A stretch of 50,149 nucleotides of DNA from Bacillus_CJ salitolerans. GTDB taxonomy: Bacteria; Bacillota; Bacilli; Bacillales; SA4. The stretch is taken from positions 1-50,149 of the forward strand of contig NZ_JBHUEM010000040.1 in assembly GCF_042680805.1 (NCBI RefSeq), in the 5' to 3' direction. The position numbers and the translations under genes are program-made. A model generated the notes under the pieces. It was not told the DNA's origin, did not search any database, and saw only the letters and a program-made list of their open reading frames with translations. Positions 42,072 to 50,149 of the stretch are shown in pieces; position 1 is the first letter of the stretch; the number at the start of each line of letters is the position of its first letter.

Positions 42072-43028
42072 ATGGTACAAAAAATTGATACGCTTCATCC
42101 AATATTAGGGAATGTTCTAGATAATATAGACAAGGTTATGATCGGTAAACGTGATGTGGCGACACTTAGTTTAGTGGCGCTTTTGGCAGAAGGGCACGTT
42201 TTATTAGAGGACGTACCTGGTGTAGGAAAGACGATGATGGTTCGTGCATTAGCGAAATCAGTGAGTGCAGATTTTAAACGAATTCAATTCACTCCAGACC
42301 TATTACCTTCTGATGTAACGGGTGTATCTATATATAATCCGAAGGATCTTCAATTTGAATTCAGACCAGGTCCTATTATGGGAAATATTGTGCTAGCGGA
42401 CGAGATTAATAGAACATCTCCAAAGACACAAGCTGCACTACTTGAAGGGATGGAGGAAGCGAGTGTTACAGTTGATGGAGTAACGAGACCACTCTCAAAA
42501 CCTTTCTTTGTTATGGCAACCCAAAACCCGATTGAATATGAGGGGACGTATCCCCTGCCAGAGGCACAGTTAGATCGTTTTATTTTAAAATTGCGCATGG
42601 GGTATCCTAGCCAGGATGAGGAGCTTGATATGCTGGCTAGAATGGAAGCGGGTCAACCGATTCACGAATTAGAGCCGGTGATCTCGACACAAGAGCTTGT
42701 AGAATTCCAAAAGCAGGTTAAAGAAGTATCTGTAGATGTATCGATTAGACAATATATCGTTAATATCGTGAATCAAACTAGAACCCATCATGGCATCTAT
42801 TTAGGAGCAAGTCCACGTGGTGGTATCTCATTAATGAGAGCTGCACAAGCCTTTGCCTTTATTCACAACCGAGATTACGTAGTTCCCGACGATGTAAAGT
42901 ATTTAGCTCCGTACACATTATCACATCGCATAATCTTAAAATCCGAGGCAAAATTTGAAGGAGTTACGGCAGAACAACTCGTCAAGCAACTCATCGATCA
43001 GATTAAGGTTCCATTAGTTAGGTATTGA
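42072..43028 (+). CDS. MoxR-family AAA+ ATPase (YeaC-like)
   Basis: A 318-residue AAA+ chaperone. Walker A is EDVPGVGKTMMVRAL, Walker B IVLADEINR, sensor 1 FVMATQNPIEYEGTYPLPEAQLDRF, and the lid SPRGGISLMRAAQA. MoxR proteins mature partner complexes with VWA proteins. Here it heads the conserved MoxR-DUF58-transglutaminase operon. ATG 42072 follows GAGGGGGA; a frame extending to 41994 adds non-conserved residues. Confidence 0.94.
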   Translation: MVQKIDTLHPILGNVLDNIDKVMIGKRDVATLSLVALLAEGHVLLEDVPGVGKTMMVRALAKSVSADFKRIQFTPDLLPSDVTGVSIYNPKDLQFEFRPGPIMGNIVLADEINRTSPKTQAALLEGMEEASVTVDGVTRPLSKPFFVMATQNPIEYEGTYPLPEAQLDRFILKLRMGYPSQDEELDMLARMEAGQPIHELEPVISTQELVEFQKQVKEVSVDVSIRQYIVNIVNQTRTHHGIYLGASPRGGISLMRAAQAFAFIHNRDYVVPDDVKYLAPYTLSHRIILKSEAKFEGVTAEQLVKQLIDQIKVPLVRY

Positions 43029-43033
43029 TTAAT

Positions 43034-44251
43034 ATGAAAGCAAACTCATACGTTAATTTAACAGGAAGGGTTCTGCTCCTACTTACGCTTCTTGCGATCA
43101 CATTTATTTATGCGATGTTTCAAGGTGGCTTCGTCAGTTGGTTTATTTTTTATAGCTTTCTTCCATTTGGACTTTATTCACTAGTAGTGAGTGTTTATCG
43201 TATGAGCTTTTTTACCGTGACAAGAACTGTAAACCAAACTCATTTCACTTCAGGTGAAAAACTAAAAGCAACCATAACGGTTGAAAGAAAGTTCCGATTT
43301 GTTCCACTTCTCTACGTTATTGTTTCAGAGGAAGTACCAGAATCTTTACGGTTTTGTAATCAATCAAAAAAAGCAAAGGTCATTCTTTTCCCTTGGTTTA
43401 AGGGGAAGTTAACGTATGATTATGTAATTGATGCCATCCCTCGGGGAGAACATTTATTTACATCCGTTACGATCAAAACAGGAGACCTGTTTGGGTTGAT
43501 TGAAAAGGCAAGAAGCTATGAATTGCCAAAGACATTTTTAGTGTATCCTCAGTATGTTGATTTAGTGTATCGACAGCTAGAAAACAGGTTTGATCAAGGT
43601 TATACGTCTTCGCGAACAAGATTAGTAAGGGATACGGCTATGGCTGTTGGAATTAGAGAATATCAACCAGGAGACCGGTTTTCATGGATTGATTGGAAGG
43701 CTAGTGCTAGAAAAAATTCATTTATGACAAAAGAATTTGAACAGCAGCAGAGTCATGATGTTGTGGTATTTATGGACCGTGCATACGGACAAAACCGTCC
43801 ACTCTTTGAGCAAGTCATTATTTTTACTGCTTCTATTGTGAAATCGATTTTGCGCCATGGTGCACAGGTTGGATTTGTCTCAGTTGGAAAAGATCGTTAT
43901 GTTGCTGGGTTGAAAAATACAGAACAGCATCAACAGCAGATATTTTATCACCTAGCCAAGGTACAGCCGGACCAACAGCATTTTTCAGTTGCCGTTGAGT
44001 CGGAAGTAAGTAAATGGCAGCACGGCTTAACCATGATTTTTATTACAAGTGACTTATCTGACTCGTTCATTCGGACGATTGAATATTTAACACATCGTCA
44101 ATATCAAATTGTCGTCTTTGTTGTCCTTCCTAAACTGAACCCAGCGAGGGAAACTCTTGTAAAGATAGAAAAGTTAAAGCAAAAGCATATATTTATTAAA
44201 GCTGTTCAGGAAGGACAATATGCAGATGCTTTTCATGAGGTGAGTCGATGA
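43034..44251 (+). CDS. DUF58 domain protein (YeaD-like)
   Basis: A 405-residue membrane-attached protein with two N-terminal hydrophobic helices (about 8-45), a beta-rich region, and the DUF58 signature REYQPGDRFSWIDWKASAR. A VWA-like fold follows (VVVFMDRAYG). It is the expected partner of the MoxR ATPase and ends in an ATGA overlap with the next gene. TTG 43025 is a possible alternative start. Physiological role not established. Confidence 0.9.
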   Translation: MKANSYVNLTGRVLLLLTLLAITFIYAMFQGGFVSWFIFYSFLPFGLYSLVVSVYRMSFFTVTRTVNQTHFTSGEKLKATITVERKFRFVPLLYVIVSEEVPESLRFCNQSKKAKVILFPWFKGKLTYDYVIDAIPRGEHLFTSVTIKTGDLFGLIEKARSYELPKTFLVYPQYVDLVYRQLENRFDQGYTSSRTRLVRDTAMAVGIREYQPGDRFSWIDWKASARKNSFMTKEFEQQQSHDVVVFMDRAYGQNRPLFEQVIIFTASIVKSILRHGAQVGFVSVGKDRYVAGLKNTEQHQQQIFYHLAKVQPDQQHFSVAVESEVSKWQHGLTMIFITSDLSDSFIRTIEYLTHRQYQIVVFVVLPKLNPARETLVKIEKLKQKHIFIKAVQEGQYADAFHEVSR

Positions 44252-46413
44252 ATATGAAACAGGGACAACTTCTTAAAGCAATCTATTATATCTATGGTTT
44301 TCTTGTTTTGTGGGAATGGCTTAGACCACTGGGTGTTGTAACAGACACTGGTAATCTATCAATATTTTTATATTTTATTGGTTTTTGTTACCTGCTCTCC
44401 TTTTTTTCAACTCCAATGCTTGTTTCGATTTCGGCTAAGCTTCTTGTTATTGCTTATGCCATTCACCGGTTGTTTTTTGAAGGAAGTTTCTTTGGAAAGA
44501 CGTGGATTGGAGAGTTCTTTTACGACTTTAAAGTGAACATTTCGTATTTGATGTCTGCTGAGTGGTGGGAGTTAACCGACTCATTTAGAAGTCTATTATT
44601 TTTTATTCTATTGTGGTTATTAGCCTATTTAATTGAATATTGGATTGTTCACTTAAAGAAAATCTTATTATTTTTATTGTTAACAATTACCTATTTAGCG
44701 GTTATTGATACTTTTACACCGTATGATTCAAAGGGTCCAATTGTCAGAATGGTTGTGTTAGGGTTTCTTATGTTAGGATTACTAAAATTGGACCGAATTA
44801 ACCTTCATGAAACGCTACCTATCAATAGTAAAACAAAGGTAAAATGGTTAGTACCGCTTATTATATTTACAGTCGTTACAACGACTGTTGGCTATTTAGC
44901 TCCAAAAGCTGCCCCACAATGGCCAGATCCAATTCCTTATCTAAAAGGATATGGAATTGGAGATGGTGATGGCTTTGGAAATGGGATTAGGCGTGTAGGG
45001 TACGGATCAAACGATTCAACATTAGGTGGTCCATTTATTGGTGATGAAACAGTCGTATTCTCAGCAGAAGTAAGAAATAAACAATATTGGCGAGTAGAAA
45101 CAAAGGATGTTTATACGGGAAAAGGATGGGAAGCAACTAGTAATGAGTTCGAGTCAATAAGGGAAGATGACGGTGTTTCAATCCCACTTTTAGAAGCTAA
45201 TGTAGAAACAGAAACGTATACTGCAAAAGTATCTGTAAAACTTGGGTATTCACATATTGTTTATCCTGTTGAGCTCGAAAATGTTGAATCGAACATGGAT
45301 ATCACGTATCGAGTAAATCCTGAGACTGAAAAAGTGATGACAGAGCGAAGTGGTCAGCTTGTTCCTTTAGATCGATACGATGTGACATTTAATGAGCCAA
45401 AGTATAGTATGCAAGCTCTCATGGCTGCTTCGGATGATGAAGTACAACCGTTTTTAGATCGGTATACTCAGCTTCCTGAGGAACTGCCAAACCGTGTGAA
45501 AGAACTAGCGATAGAAATTACGACGCCATACGAAAATCGTTATGATAAAGTCCGTGCCGTTGAGCGCTATTTTAGAGCTAGTGGCTTTGTGTATGAAACG
45601 GAACAGGTTGCTGTGCCTGGAGCGAATGACGATTATGTTGATCAATTCTTATTTGAAACGCAAATGGGTTACTGCGATAACTTCTCCACTTCGATGATCG
45701 TGTTATTGCGTTCTGTAGGCATTCCTGCCCGATGGGTAAAGGGATATACAGGAGGAGATTACATCTCAACCTTAAGTAATAATAATCGTATATATGAAGT
45801 AAAAAATGCCAATGCCCATTCATGGGTGGAAGTATTCTTCCCGGGGACTGGCTGGGTGGCATTTGAGCCAACTAAAGGATTCTCAAATCCATATAGTTTT
45901 GTGTCAGAACAACAAGAAGATGATGCAACTCTACCAATTCCAGAGCTGCAAGATCAACCTGAAACTCCAGAAGAAGATCTATTAGGTGAAGAGGAAGAGG
46001 GAAATGAATTTACTGGATCAAATTCTTGGGTAACAAATATAACGTTTACTGATATTCTTAAAACACTTGGTGTTCTTTTAGTAATCGCTCTAGTTGTGTT
46101 CTTTACGAGAAAAAAGTGGATGCCAAAATATTTAATGCTTCGGTATGGTCGATTTAAAGACCCAAGTGCCTATGTAAAAGCCTACTTTGCACTAATTGGT
46201 GCATTAAAGCGCTTTGGTCTTAAGAAGAAAGATAGTCAAACACTAAGAGAGTATGCTGCTTATGTTGATGCCTTCTTCTATTCAAAGGATATGAGGAAAT
46301 TAACCGTGAAGCTAGAAAGTATCCAATATCGAAAAGATCCAACACTAGAACAAAAGGAAATCGAGAACTTACGTAAATTGTGGGAAAATTTAATTAAAAA
46401 TGTAGCATCTTGA
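44248..46413 (+). CDS. Membrane transglutaminase-like protein (YebA-like)
   Basis: A 721-residue protein. The N-terminal third has about six to seven membrane helices (DUF3488/TgpA type). An extracytoplasmic transglutaminase-like domain follows, with the catalytic Cys in MGYCDNFST, His in NAHSWVEVFF and Asp/Glu in VAFEPTKGF. One more helix (about 592-610) leads to a C-terminal cytoplasmic DUF4129-like region. The substrate is unknown. It is the third gene of the MoxR operon and coupled to DUF58. Confidence 0.92.
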   Translation: MNMKQGQLLKAIYYIYGFLVLWEWLRPLGVVTDTGNLSIFLYFIGFCYLLSFFSTPMLVSISAKLLVIAYAIHRLFFEGSFFGKTWIGEFFYDFKVNISYLMSAEWWELTDSFRSLLFFILLWLLAYLIEYWIVHLKKILLFLLLTITYLAVIDTFTPYDSKGPIVRMVVLGFLMLGLLKLDRINLHETLPINSKTKVKWLVPLIIFTVVTTTVGYLAPKAAPQWPDPIPYLKGYGIGDGDGFGNGIRRVGYGSNDSTLGGPFIGDETVVFSAEVRNKQYWRVETKDVYTGKGWEATSNEFESIREDDGVSIPLLEANVETETYTAKVSVKLGYSHIVYPVELENVESNMDITYRVNPETEKVMTERSGQLVPLDRYDVTFNEPKYSMQALMAASDDEVQPFLDRYTQLPEELPNRVKELAIEITTPYENRYDKVRAVERYFRASGFVYETEQVAVPGANDDYVDQFLFETQMGYCDNFSTSMIVLLRSVGIPARWVKGYTGGDYISTLSNNNRIYEVKNANAHSWVEVFFPGTGWVAFEPTKGFSNPYSFVSEQQEDDATLPIPELQDQPETPEEDLLGEEEEGNEFTGSNSWVTNITFTDILKTLGVLLVIALVVFFTRKKWMPKYLMLRYGRFKDPSAYVKAYFALIGALKRFGLKKKDSQTLREYAAYVDAFFYSKDMRKLTVKLESIQYRKDPTLEQKEIENLRKLWENLIKNVAS

Positions 46414-46459
46414 CCGATTGAAAGCCCATTGATAGAATAGGGTCAAATTATACAAAGTT

Positions 46460-46623
46460 CCTTCATATATCCTCGATAATAGGGTTCGAGAGTCTCTACC
46501 GGGTCACCGAGAATGATCTGACTATGAAGGCGGAATCAAGTTGTTATATTAATCATACATTGATTTTATGTAAACTAGGATTCTGCCTTCTATTATTTGG
46601 AGGGTATGAATTCTAGTTTTTTG
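46460..46623 (+). promoter_or_regulatory. Guanine riboswitch controlling guaA
   Basis: The aptamer runs 46460-46530, with P1 formed by CCTTCATA and TATGAAGG. Conserved loops are present (AGTCTCTACCGGG and GAATGATCTGACTATG). The specificity base in GACTATG is C, the guanine/hypoxanthine type. GAAGGCGGAATC (46525-46536), which shares the P1 3' strand, can pair with GATTCTGCCTTC (46579-46590) as antiterminator. AAACTAGGATTC (46572-46583) with GAATTCTAGTTT (46608-46619) and T-run form the terminator. So ligand should switch guaA off. Confidence 0.93.
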
Positions 46624-46659
46624 TTTGATATTTTATAAAAAGGGGTAGGGGTGAGACGA

Positions 46660-48198
46660 ATGTTAAAGGTACAAGAGAAAATCGTCGTTTTAGACTTTGG
46701 AAGCCAATATAACCAGTTGATTACTCGTCGTATTCGTGAATTTGGAGTATATAGTGAGCTCCATCCACATACGTTAACAGCTGAGGAAATAAAAGAGATG
46801 AACCCTAAGGGGATCATTTTATCGGGCGGACCAAATAGCGTGTACGCGGAAAATGCGTTTCATTGTGACAAGGAGATCTTTGAGCTAGGTGTGCCGGTTC
46901 TTGGTATTTGTTATGGAATGCAGCTTATGACTCATATATTTGGCGGAAAAGTAGAAAAAGCGTCACATCGCGAATACGGTAAAGCTACATTAAAGATTGA
47001 ACAAGAGTCATTACTATATCAGGATTTACCAAATGCGCAGGTTGTTTGGATGAGTCATGGTGATTTAGTCAAGCAAACACCGGAAGGCTTTATGGTGGAT
47101 GCAACAAGTGAATCTTGTCCAATTGCTGGTATGAGTGATGTTTCTCGAAAATTTTACGGCGTTCAGTTCCACCCAGAAGTTCGTCATTCCGAGTATGGTA
47201 ATGATCTACTAAAAAACTTTGTATTTACGATTTGTGAATGTAAAGAAAAATGGACAATGGAAAACTTTATCGAGTTAGAAATGGAAAAAATCCGTCAAAC
47301 GGTTGGGGATAAAAAGGTTTTATGTGCATTAAGTGGCGGAGTTGATTCATCTGTAGTTGCGGTTTTAATTCATAAAGCGATAGGTGATCAATTAACATGT
47401 ATGTTTGTCGATCACGGTCTTCTTCGTAAAGATGAAGCGGAAAGTGTAATGAAGACATTTAGTGAAGGTTTTAATATGAACGTTATGAAAATAGATGCAA
47501 AAGACCGCTTTTTAGATAAGCTTCAAGGTGTTAGTGACCCGGAACAAAAGCGAAAGATTATCGGAAATGAATTCATCTATGTGTTTAGAGATGAAGCATC
47601 GAAACTTGAAGGTATTGATTTCTTAGCACAAGGAACTCTATATACAGATATTATTGAGAGTGGAACACTTACAGCTCAAACGATTAAATCTCACCACAAT
47701 GTAGGTGGTCTACCTGAAGATATGGAATTTACACTCATTGAACCATTAAATACATTATTCAAAGATGAGGTAAGAGCGCTTGGTACAGAGCTAGGTATTC
47801 CGGATGAGATTGTGTGGAGACAACCGTTCCCAGGTCCAGGATTAGGAATTCGTGTCCTAGGGGAAATCTCCGAGGAAAAGCTTGAAATAGTGCGTGAATC
47901 AGATGCAATATTACGTGAAGAGATTAAAAAAGCGGGACTTGATCGCGATATATGGCAATACTTTACTGTGCTTCCGGATATCCGTAGTGTAGGGGTTATG
48001 GGAGATGCTAGAACATATGATTATACAATTGGCATAAGAGCTGTAACTTCTATTGATGGTATGACATCTGATTGGGCACGTATCCCTTGGGATGTCCTTG
48101 AGAAAATTTCGACACGATTAGTGAATGAGGTAAATCATATTAATCGCGTAGTCTATGATATAACAAGTAAGCCACCTGCAACAATCGAGTGGGAATAA
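46660..48198 (+). CDS. guaA: GMP synthase (glutamine-hydrolysing)
   Basis: A 512-residue enzyme that converts XMP to GMP. The class I glutamine amidotransferase domain (about 1-200) has the nucleophile in VLGICYGMQ and the His-Glu pair in QFHPEVRHSEYG. The ATP-pyrophosphatase domain has the PP-loop ALSGGVDSSVVA. The dimerisation domain ends TSKPPATIEWE. ATG 46660 follows AGGGGTGAG; GTG 46651 lies within that site. Controlled by the guanine riboswitch upstream. Confidence 0.97.
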   Translation: MLKVQEKIVVLDFGSQYNQLITRRIREFGVYSELHPHTLTAEEIKEMNPKGIILSGGPNSVYAENAFHCDKEIFELGVPVLGICYGMQLMTHIFGGKVEKASHREYGKATLKIEQESLLYQDLPNAQVVWMSHGDLVKQTPEGFMVDATSESCPIAGMSDVSRKFYGVQFHPEVRHSEYGNDLLKNFVFTICECKEKWTMENFIELEMEKIRQTVGDKKVLCALSGGVDSSVVAVLIHKAIGDQLTCMFVDHGLLRKDEAESVMKTFSEGFNMNVMKIDAKDRFLDKLQGVSDPEQKRKIIGNEFIYVFRDEASKLEGIDFLAQGTLYTDIIESGTLTAQTIKSHHNVGGLPEDMEFTLIEPLNTLFKDEVRALGTELGIPDEIVWRQPFPGPGLGIRVLGEISEEKLEIVRESDAILREEIKKAGLDRDIWQYFTVLPDIRSVGVMGDARTYDYTIGIRAVTSIDGMTSDWARIPWDVLEKISTRLVNEVNHINRVVYDITSKPPATIEWE

Positions 48199-48211
48199 CA
48201 TCTAAATACGA

Positions 48212-48248
48212 ACGTTAAAAACGAACATTTGTTAAATGTTCGTTTTTT
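48212..48248 (+). terminator. Terminator of guaA
   Basis: GAACG...AAACGAACATTTGTTAAATGTTCGTTTTTTTG: AACGAACATTT (48221-48231) pairs with AAATGTTCGTT (48235-48245) and a T-run follows. Confidence 0.85.
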
Positions 48249-48309
48249 TGTATTGACGAGTTAGTGGTGCGCTGTTAGAATTACTATTGTACTCATAAAT
48301 TTTGTCGAT

Positions 48310-48458
48310 ACTCGTATAATATTGGGGATATGGCCCGAAAGTTTCTACCAAGCTGCCGTAAATAGCTTGACTACGAGGTGAGAAGAAGGACGATAAACCT
48401 TTTTCTATTTACCTTGTAATATGTAGAAACTCCTGGCTGAGCTCGGAGTTTATTTTTA
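48310..48458 (+). promoter_or_regulatory. Guanine riboswitch controlling pbuG
   Basis: The aptamer runs 48310-48377, with P1 CTCGTA/TACGAG, AGTTTCTACCAAGC, and GACTACG with the specificity base C (guanine/hypoxanthine). A terminator follows, AAACTCC (48427-48433) with GGAGTTT (48445-48451), then ATTTTTATTTT. Confidence 0.92.
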
Positions 48459-48487
48459 TTTTGGGGAAAATAGAAAGGGGTAAAAGT

Positions 48488-49813
48488 ATGAAACGTTATT
48501 TTAAGTTTGATGAACTTAATACGAACTACAAAAAAGAGTTTATCGCTGGCTTAACAACTTTCCTATCAATGGCTTACATTTTGTTTGTGAACCCAGATGT
48601 ATTAAGCTTAGCGGTTATTACAGATTTACCAGATGATCTAAGAATGCCTAAAGAAGCAATCTTTACAGCAACTGCAATTGCAGCAGCAGTCGGTTCTTTA
48701 CTTATGGGGATTATCGCTAGATATCCAATTGCTCTTGCGCCAGGTATGGGTCTAAATGCATTTTTTGCTTTTACAGTTGTATTAGGAATGGGTATCCCTT
48801 GGCAAACTGCCTTATCAGGTGTATTAGTTTCAGGATTATTCTTTATTGTTTTAACTTTAACTGGATTAAGAGAAAGAATAATAAATGCAATACCTGCTGA
48901 ACTAAAGTTTGCAGTGGCTGCAGGTATTGGATTATTTATCGCATTTATCGGACTTCAAAATGCAGGTATCATTGTATATAATGATGCAACTCTAGTAGGT
49001 TTAGGTGATTTATCAAGTGGTCCAGTGCTACTTGCAATCTTTGGGGTATTTATTACCGTGATTTTCATGGTTAAAGGAATTAATGGTGGTATTTTCTACG
49101 GAATGTTAATCACGGCTATTGTTGGAATGATTGCAGGATTAATTCAAGTACCAACACAAGTTGTTGGAGCTGTGCCGAGTCTGGAACCGACATTTGGTGT
49201 AGCATTTACACACTTTGGTGAAATTTTTACAATTCCAATGTTAGTTGTTATTCTTACTTTCCTTTTTGTAGACTTTTTTGATACAGCAGGAACATTGGTA
49301 GCGGTAGCAAACCAAGCAGGATTAATGAAAGATAATAAACTACCACGTGCAGGTAGAGCATTATTTGCTGACTCAGCTGCTACTGTCGTTGGAGCGACGC
49401 TAGGGACTTCAACAACAACTTCTTACATTGAATCCTCTGCAGGGGTTGCAGCAGGTGGAAGATCTGGTTTTACATCTGTAGTAACAGCAGGATTCTTCTT
49501 ACTAGCCTTATTTTTCTCTCCATTATTAGGGATTATTACATCAGCTGTTACGGCACCAGCATTAATCATCGTTGGTATCTTAATGGTTTCAGCGTTAGGG
49601 AAAATTGCTTGGGATAAGTTTGAAATTGCTGTGCCAGCTTTCCTTACAATCATTGCAATGCCATTAACTTATAGTATTGCAACAGGTATTGCGATTGGAT
49701 TTATCTTCTATCCGATTACAATGATCATGAAGGGAAGAAGAAAAGAAATTCATCCAATCATGTATGGAATGTTTGTAATTTTCGTACTGTACTTTGTTTT
49801 CTTAGTAGAATAG
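48488..49813 (+). CDS. pbuG: Guanine/hypoxanthine permease PbuG
   Basis: A 441-residue purine transporter of the AzgA/NCS2 type with about 12-14 membrane segments. Family hallmarks are TFLSMAYILFVNP near the N terminus, APGMGLNAFFAFTVV, and TSTTTSYIESSAGVAAGGRSGFT. AAAGGGG precedes ATG 48488; a TTG at 48461 is only an extension of the frame. Length and riboswitch match B. subtilis PbuG. The shared guanine control with guaA couples purine uptake and GMP synthesis. Confidence 0.96.
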   Translation: MKRYFKFDELNTNYKKEFIAGLTTFLSMAYILFVNPDVLSLAVITDLPDDLRMPKEAIFTATAIAAAVGSLLMGIIARYPIALAPGMGLNAFFAFTVVLGMGIPWQTALSGVLVSGLFFIVLTLTGLRERIINAIPAELKFAVAAGIGLFIAFIGLQNAGIIVYNDATLVGLGDLSSGPVLLAIFGVFITVIFMVKGINGGIFYGMLITAIVGMIAGLIQVPTQVVGAVPSLEPTFGVAFTHFGEIFTIPMLVVILTFLFVDFFDTAGTLVAVANQAGLMKDNKLPRAGRALFADSAATVVGATLGTSTTTSYIESSAGVAAGGRSGFTSVVTAGFFLLALFFSPLLGIITSAVTAPALIIVGILMVSALGKIAWDKFEIAVPAFLTIIAMPLTYSIATGIAIGFIFYPITMIMKGRRKEIHPIMYGMFVIFVLYFVFLVE

Positions 49814-49817
49814 AACA

Positions 49818-49868
49818 AATGGAAAGAGGATCTAGCCACATATTCATCGGCTAGATCCTCTTTCCATT
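49818..49868 (+). terminator. Terminator of pbuG
   Basis: A perfect 20-bp stem (49818-49837 with 49849-49868) and an 11-base loop. The downstream T-run is poor, so it may act in both directions or mainly insulate the rRNA operon. Confidence 0.75.
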
Positions 49869-49888
49869 TATTACAAGGCATTATAGCG

Positions 49889-50149
49889 TTGACTTCGGTG
49901 AAAAATCCATGTAATATGTAGAAAGTCGCTGCTAACGACATGGTTCAAAAAGAAAAAATAATTTCTTTTAAAAAATGTTGACAGTGATTAAAGATAAATG
50001 ATATTATATGTAAGTCGCCTTTGAGCGATGAAACAAAATTAAGACAAGTTCTTTGAAAACTAAACAAAACGTCAAGCGTGTTGGTTTTATAAACCAACGA
50101 GGTTATTTCACGCAAGTGAAAATAACCATCAATAATTTTTAAAATCTAC
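49889..50149 (+). promoter_or_regulatory. Tandem promoters and leader of an rRNA operon
   Basis: P1: TTGACT (49889-49894) and TAATAT (49912-49917), 17 bp apart. P2: TTGACA (49978-49983) and TATTAT (50002-50007), 18 bp apart. GTTCTTTGAAAACTAA (about 50050-50065) resembles the boxA antitermination site of Bacillus rrn leaders. The long inverted pair around GGTTATTTCACGC/GCAAGTGAAAATAACC (50101-50127) precedes the 16S start, which lies beyond the window. Confidence 0.85.

Overview
The window is an AT-rich segment of a Bacillaceae chromosome (Bacillus-like, low-G+C Firmicute). The evidence is the gene order thiL-tsaE-tsaB-rimI-tsaD, ydiF, moaC-rex-tatA-tatC, ydiK, ydiL, groES-groEL and yeaC-yeaD-yebA, guaA, pbuG, which matches the classical Bacillus order. 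AGGAGG-type ribosome binding sites, a CIRCE operator and Bacillus-type rrn leaders agree with this.

Layout. 1-123 is the 3' end of a 5S rRNA gene with its terminator. 124-490 holds a structured spacer and a broken second copy of the 5S 3' half plus terminator. 593-1325 is an array of about 36 degenerate 20-21-bp units. 1539-2678 encodes a Cys/Met-metabolism PLP enzyme. tRNA-fMet and tRNA-Asp follow. 3180-14935 is the conserved housekeeping block: thiamine-phosphate kinase, tRNA t6A synthesis, an ABC-F protein, MoaC, Rex, Tat export, a CPBP protease and the chaperonins. A DnaA-box cluster lies between tsaD and the ABC-F gene.

14920-33316 is an 18.4-kb integrated island bounded by perfect 23-bp direct repeats of the groEL 3' end. 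It appears to be an accretion of tandem elements. Element 1 has an intact tyrosine integrase, a MarR-controlled ArsA-HSP20 operon, an oxidoreductase and a truncated IS3 remnant. Element 2 keeps only the tail of an integrase but carries the most striking cargo, an apparent eight-gene operon (22292-32841). Its products are a tail-anchored coiled-coil protein, three dynamin-related proteins (one apparently lacking the P-loop half), a Gly-zipper membrane protein, a 1055-residue HerA-like ATPase, an LHH-type HNH nuclease toxin and a SUKH-type immunity protein. A third eroded element follows (33317 to about 36400), with an integrase tail, an OLD-like ATPase fragment, a broken XRE regulator fused to a truncated subtilase, a lipoprotein and a small AbrB-type protein.

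From 36900 come a chemotaxis receptor, a TetR-type regulator divergent from an ABC-2-like permease, a GNAT protein and the MoxR-DUF58-transglutaminase operon. guaA and pbuG follow, each behind a guanine-class riboswitch. The window ends in the tandem promoters and leader of another rRNA operon, before the 16S gene.

The dynamin/HerA/LHH/SUKH operon is my candidate for an undescribed system. It could be a membrane-associated machine that exports or controls a nuclease toxin (inter-bacterial competition), or a phage-defence system with a nuclease effector held by an inhibitor.
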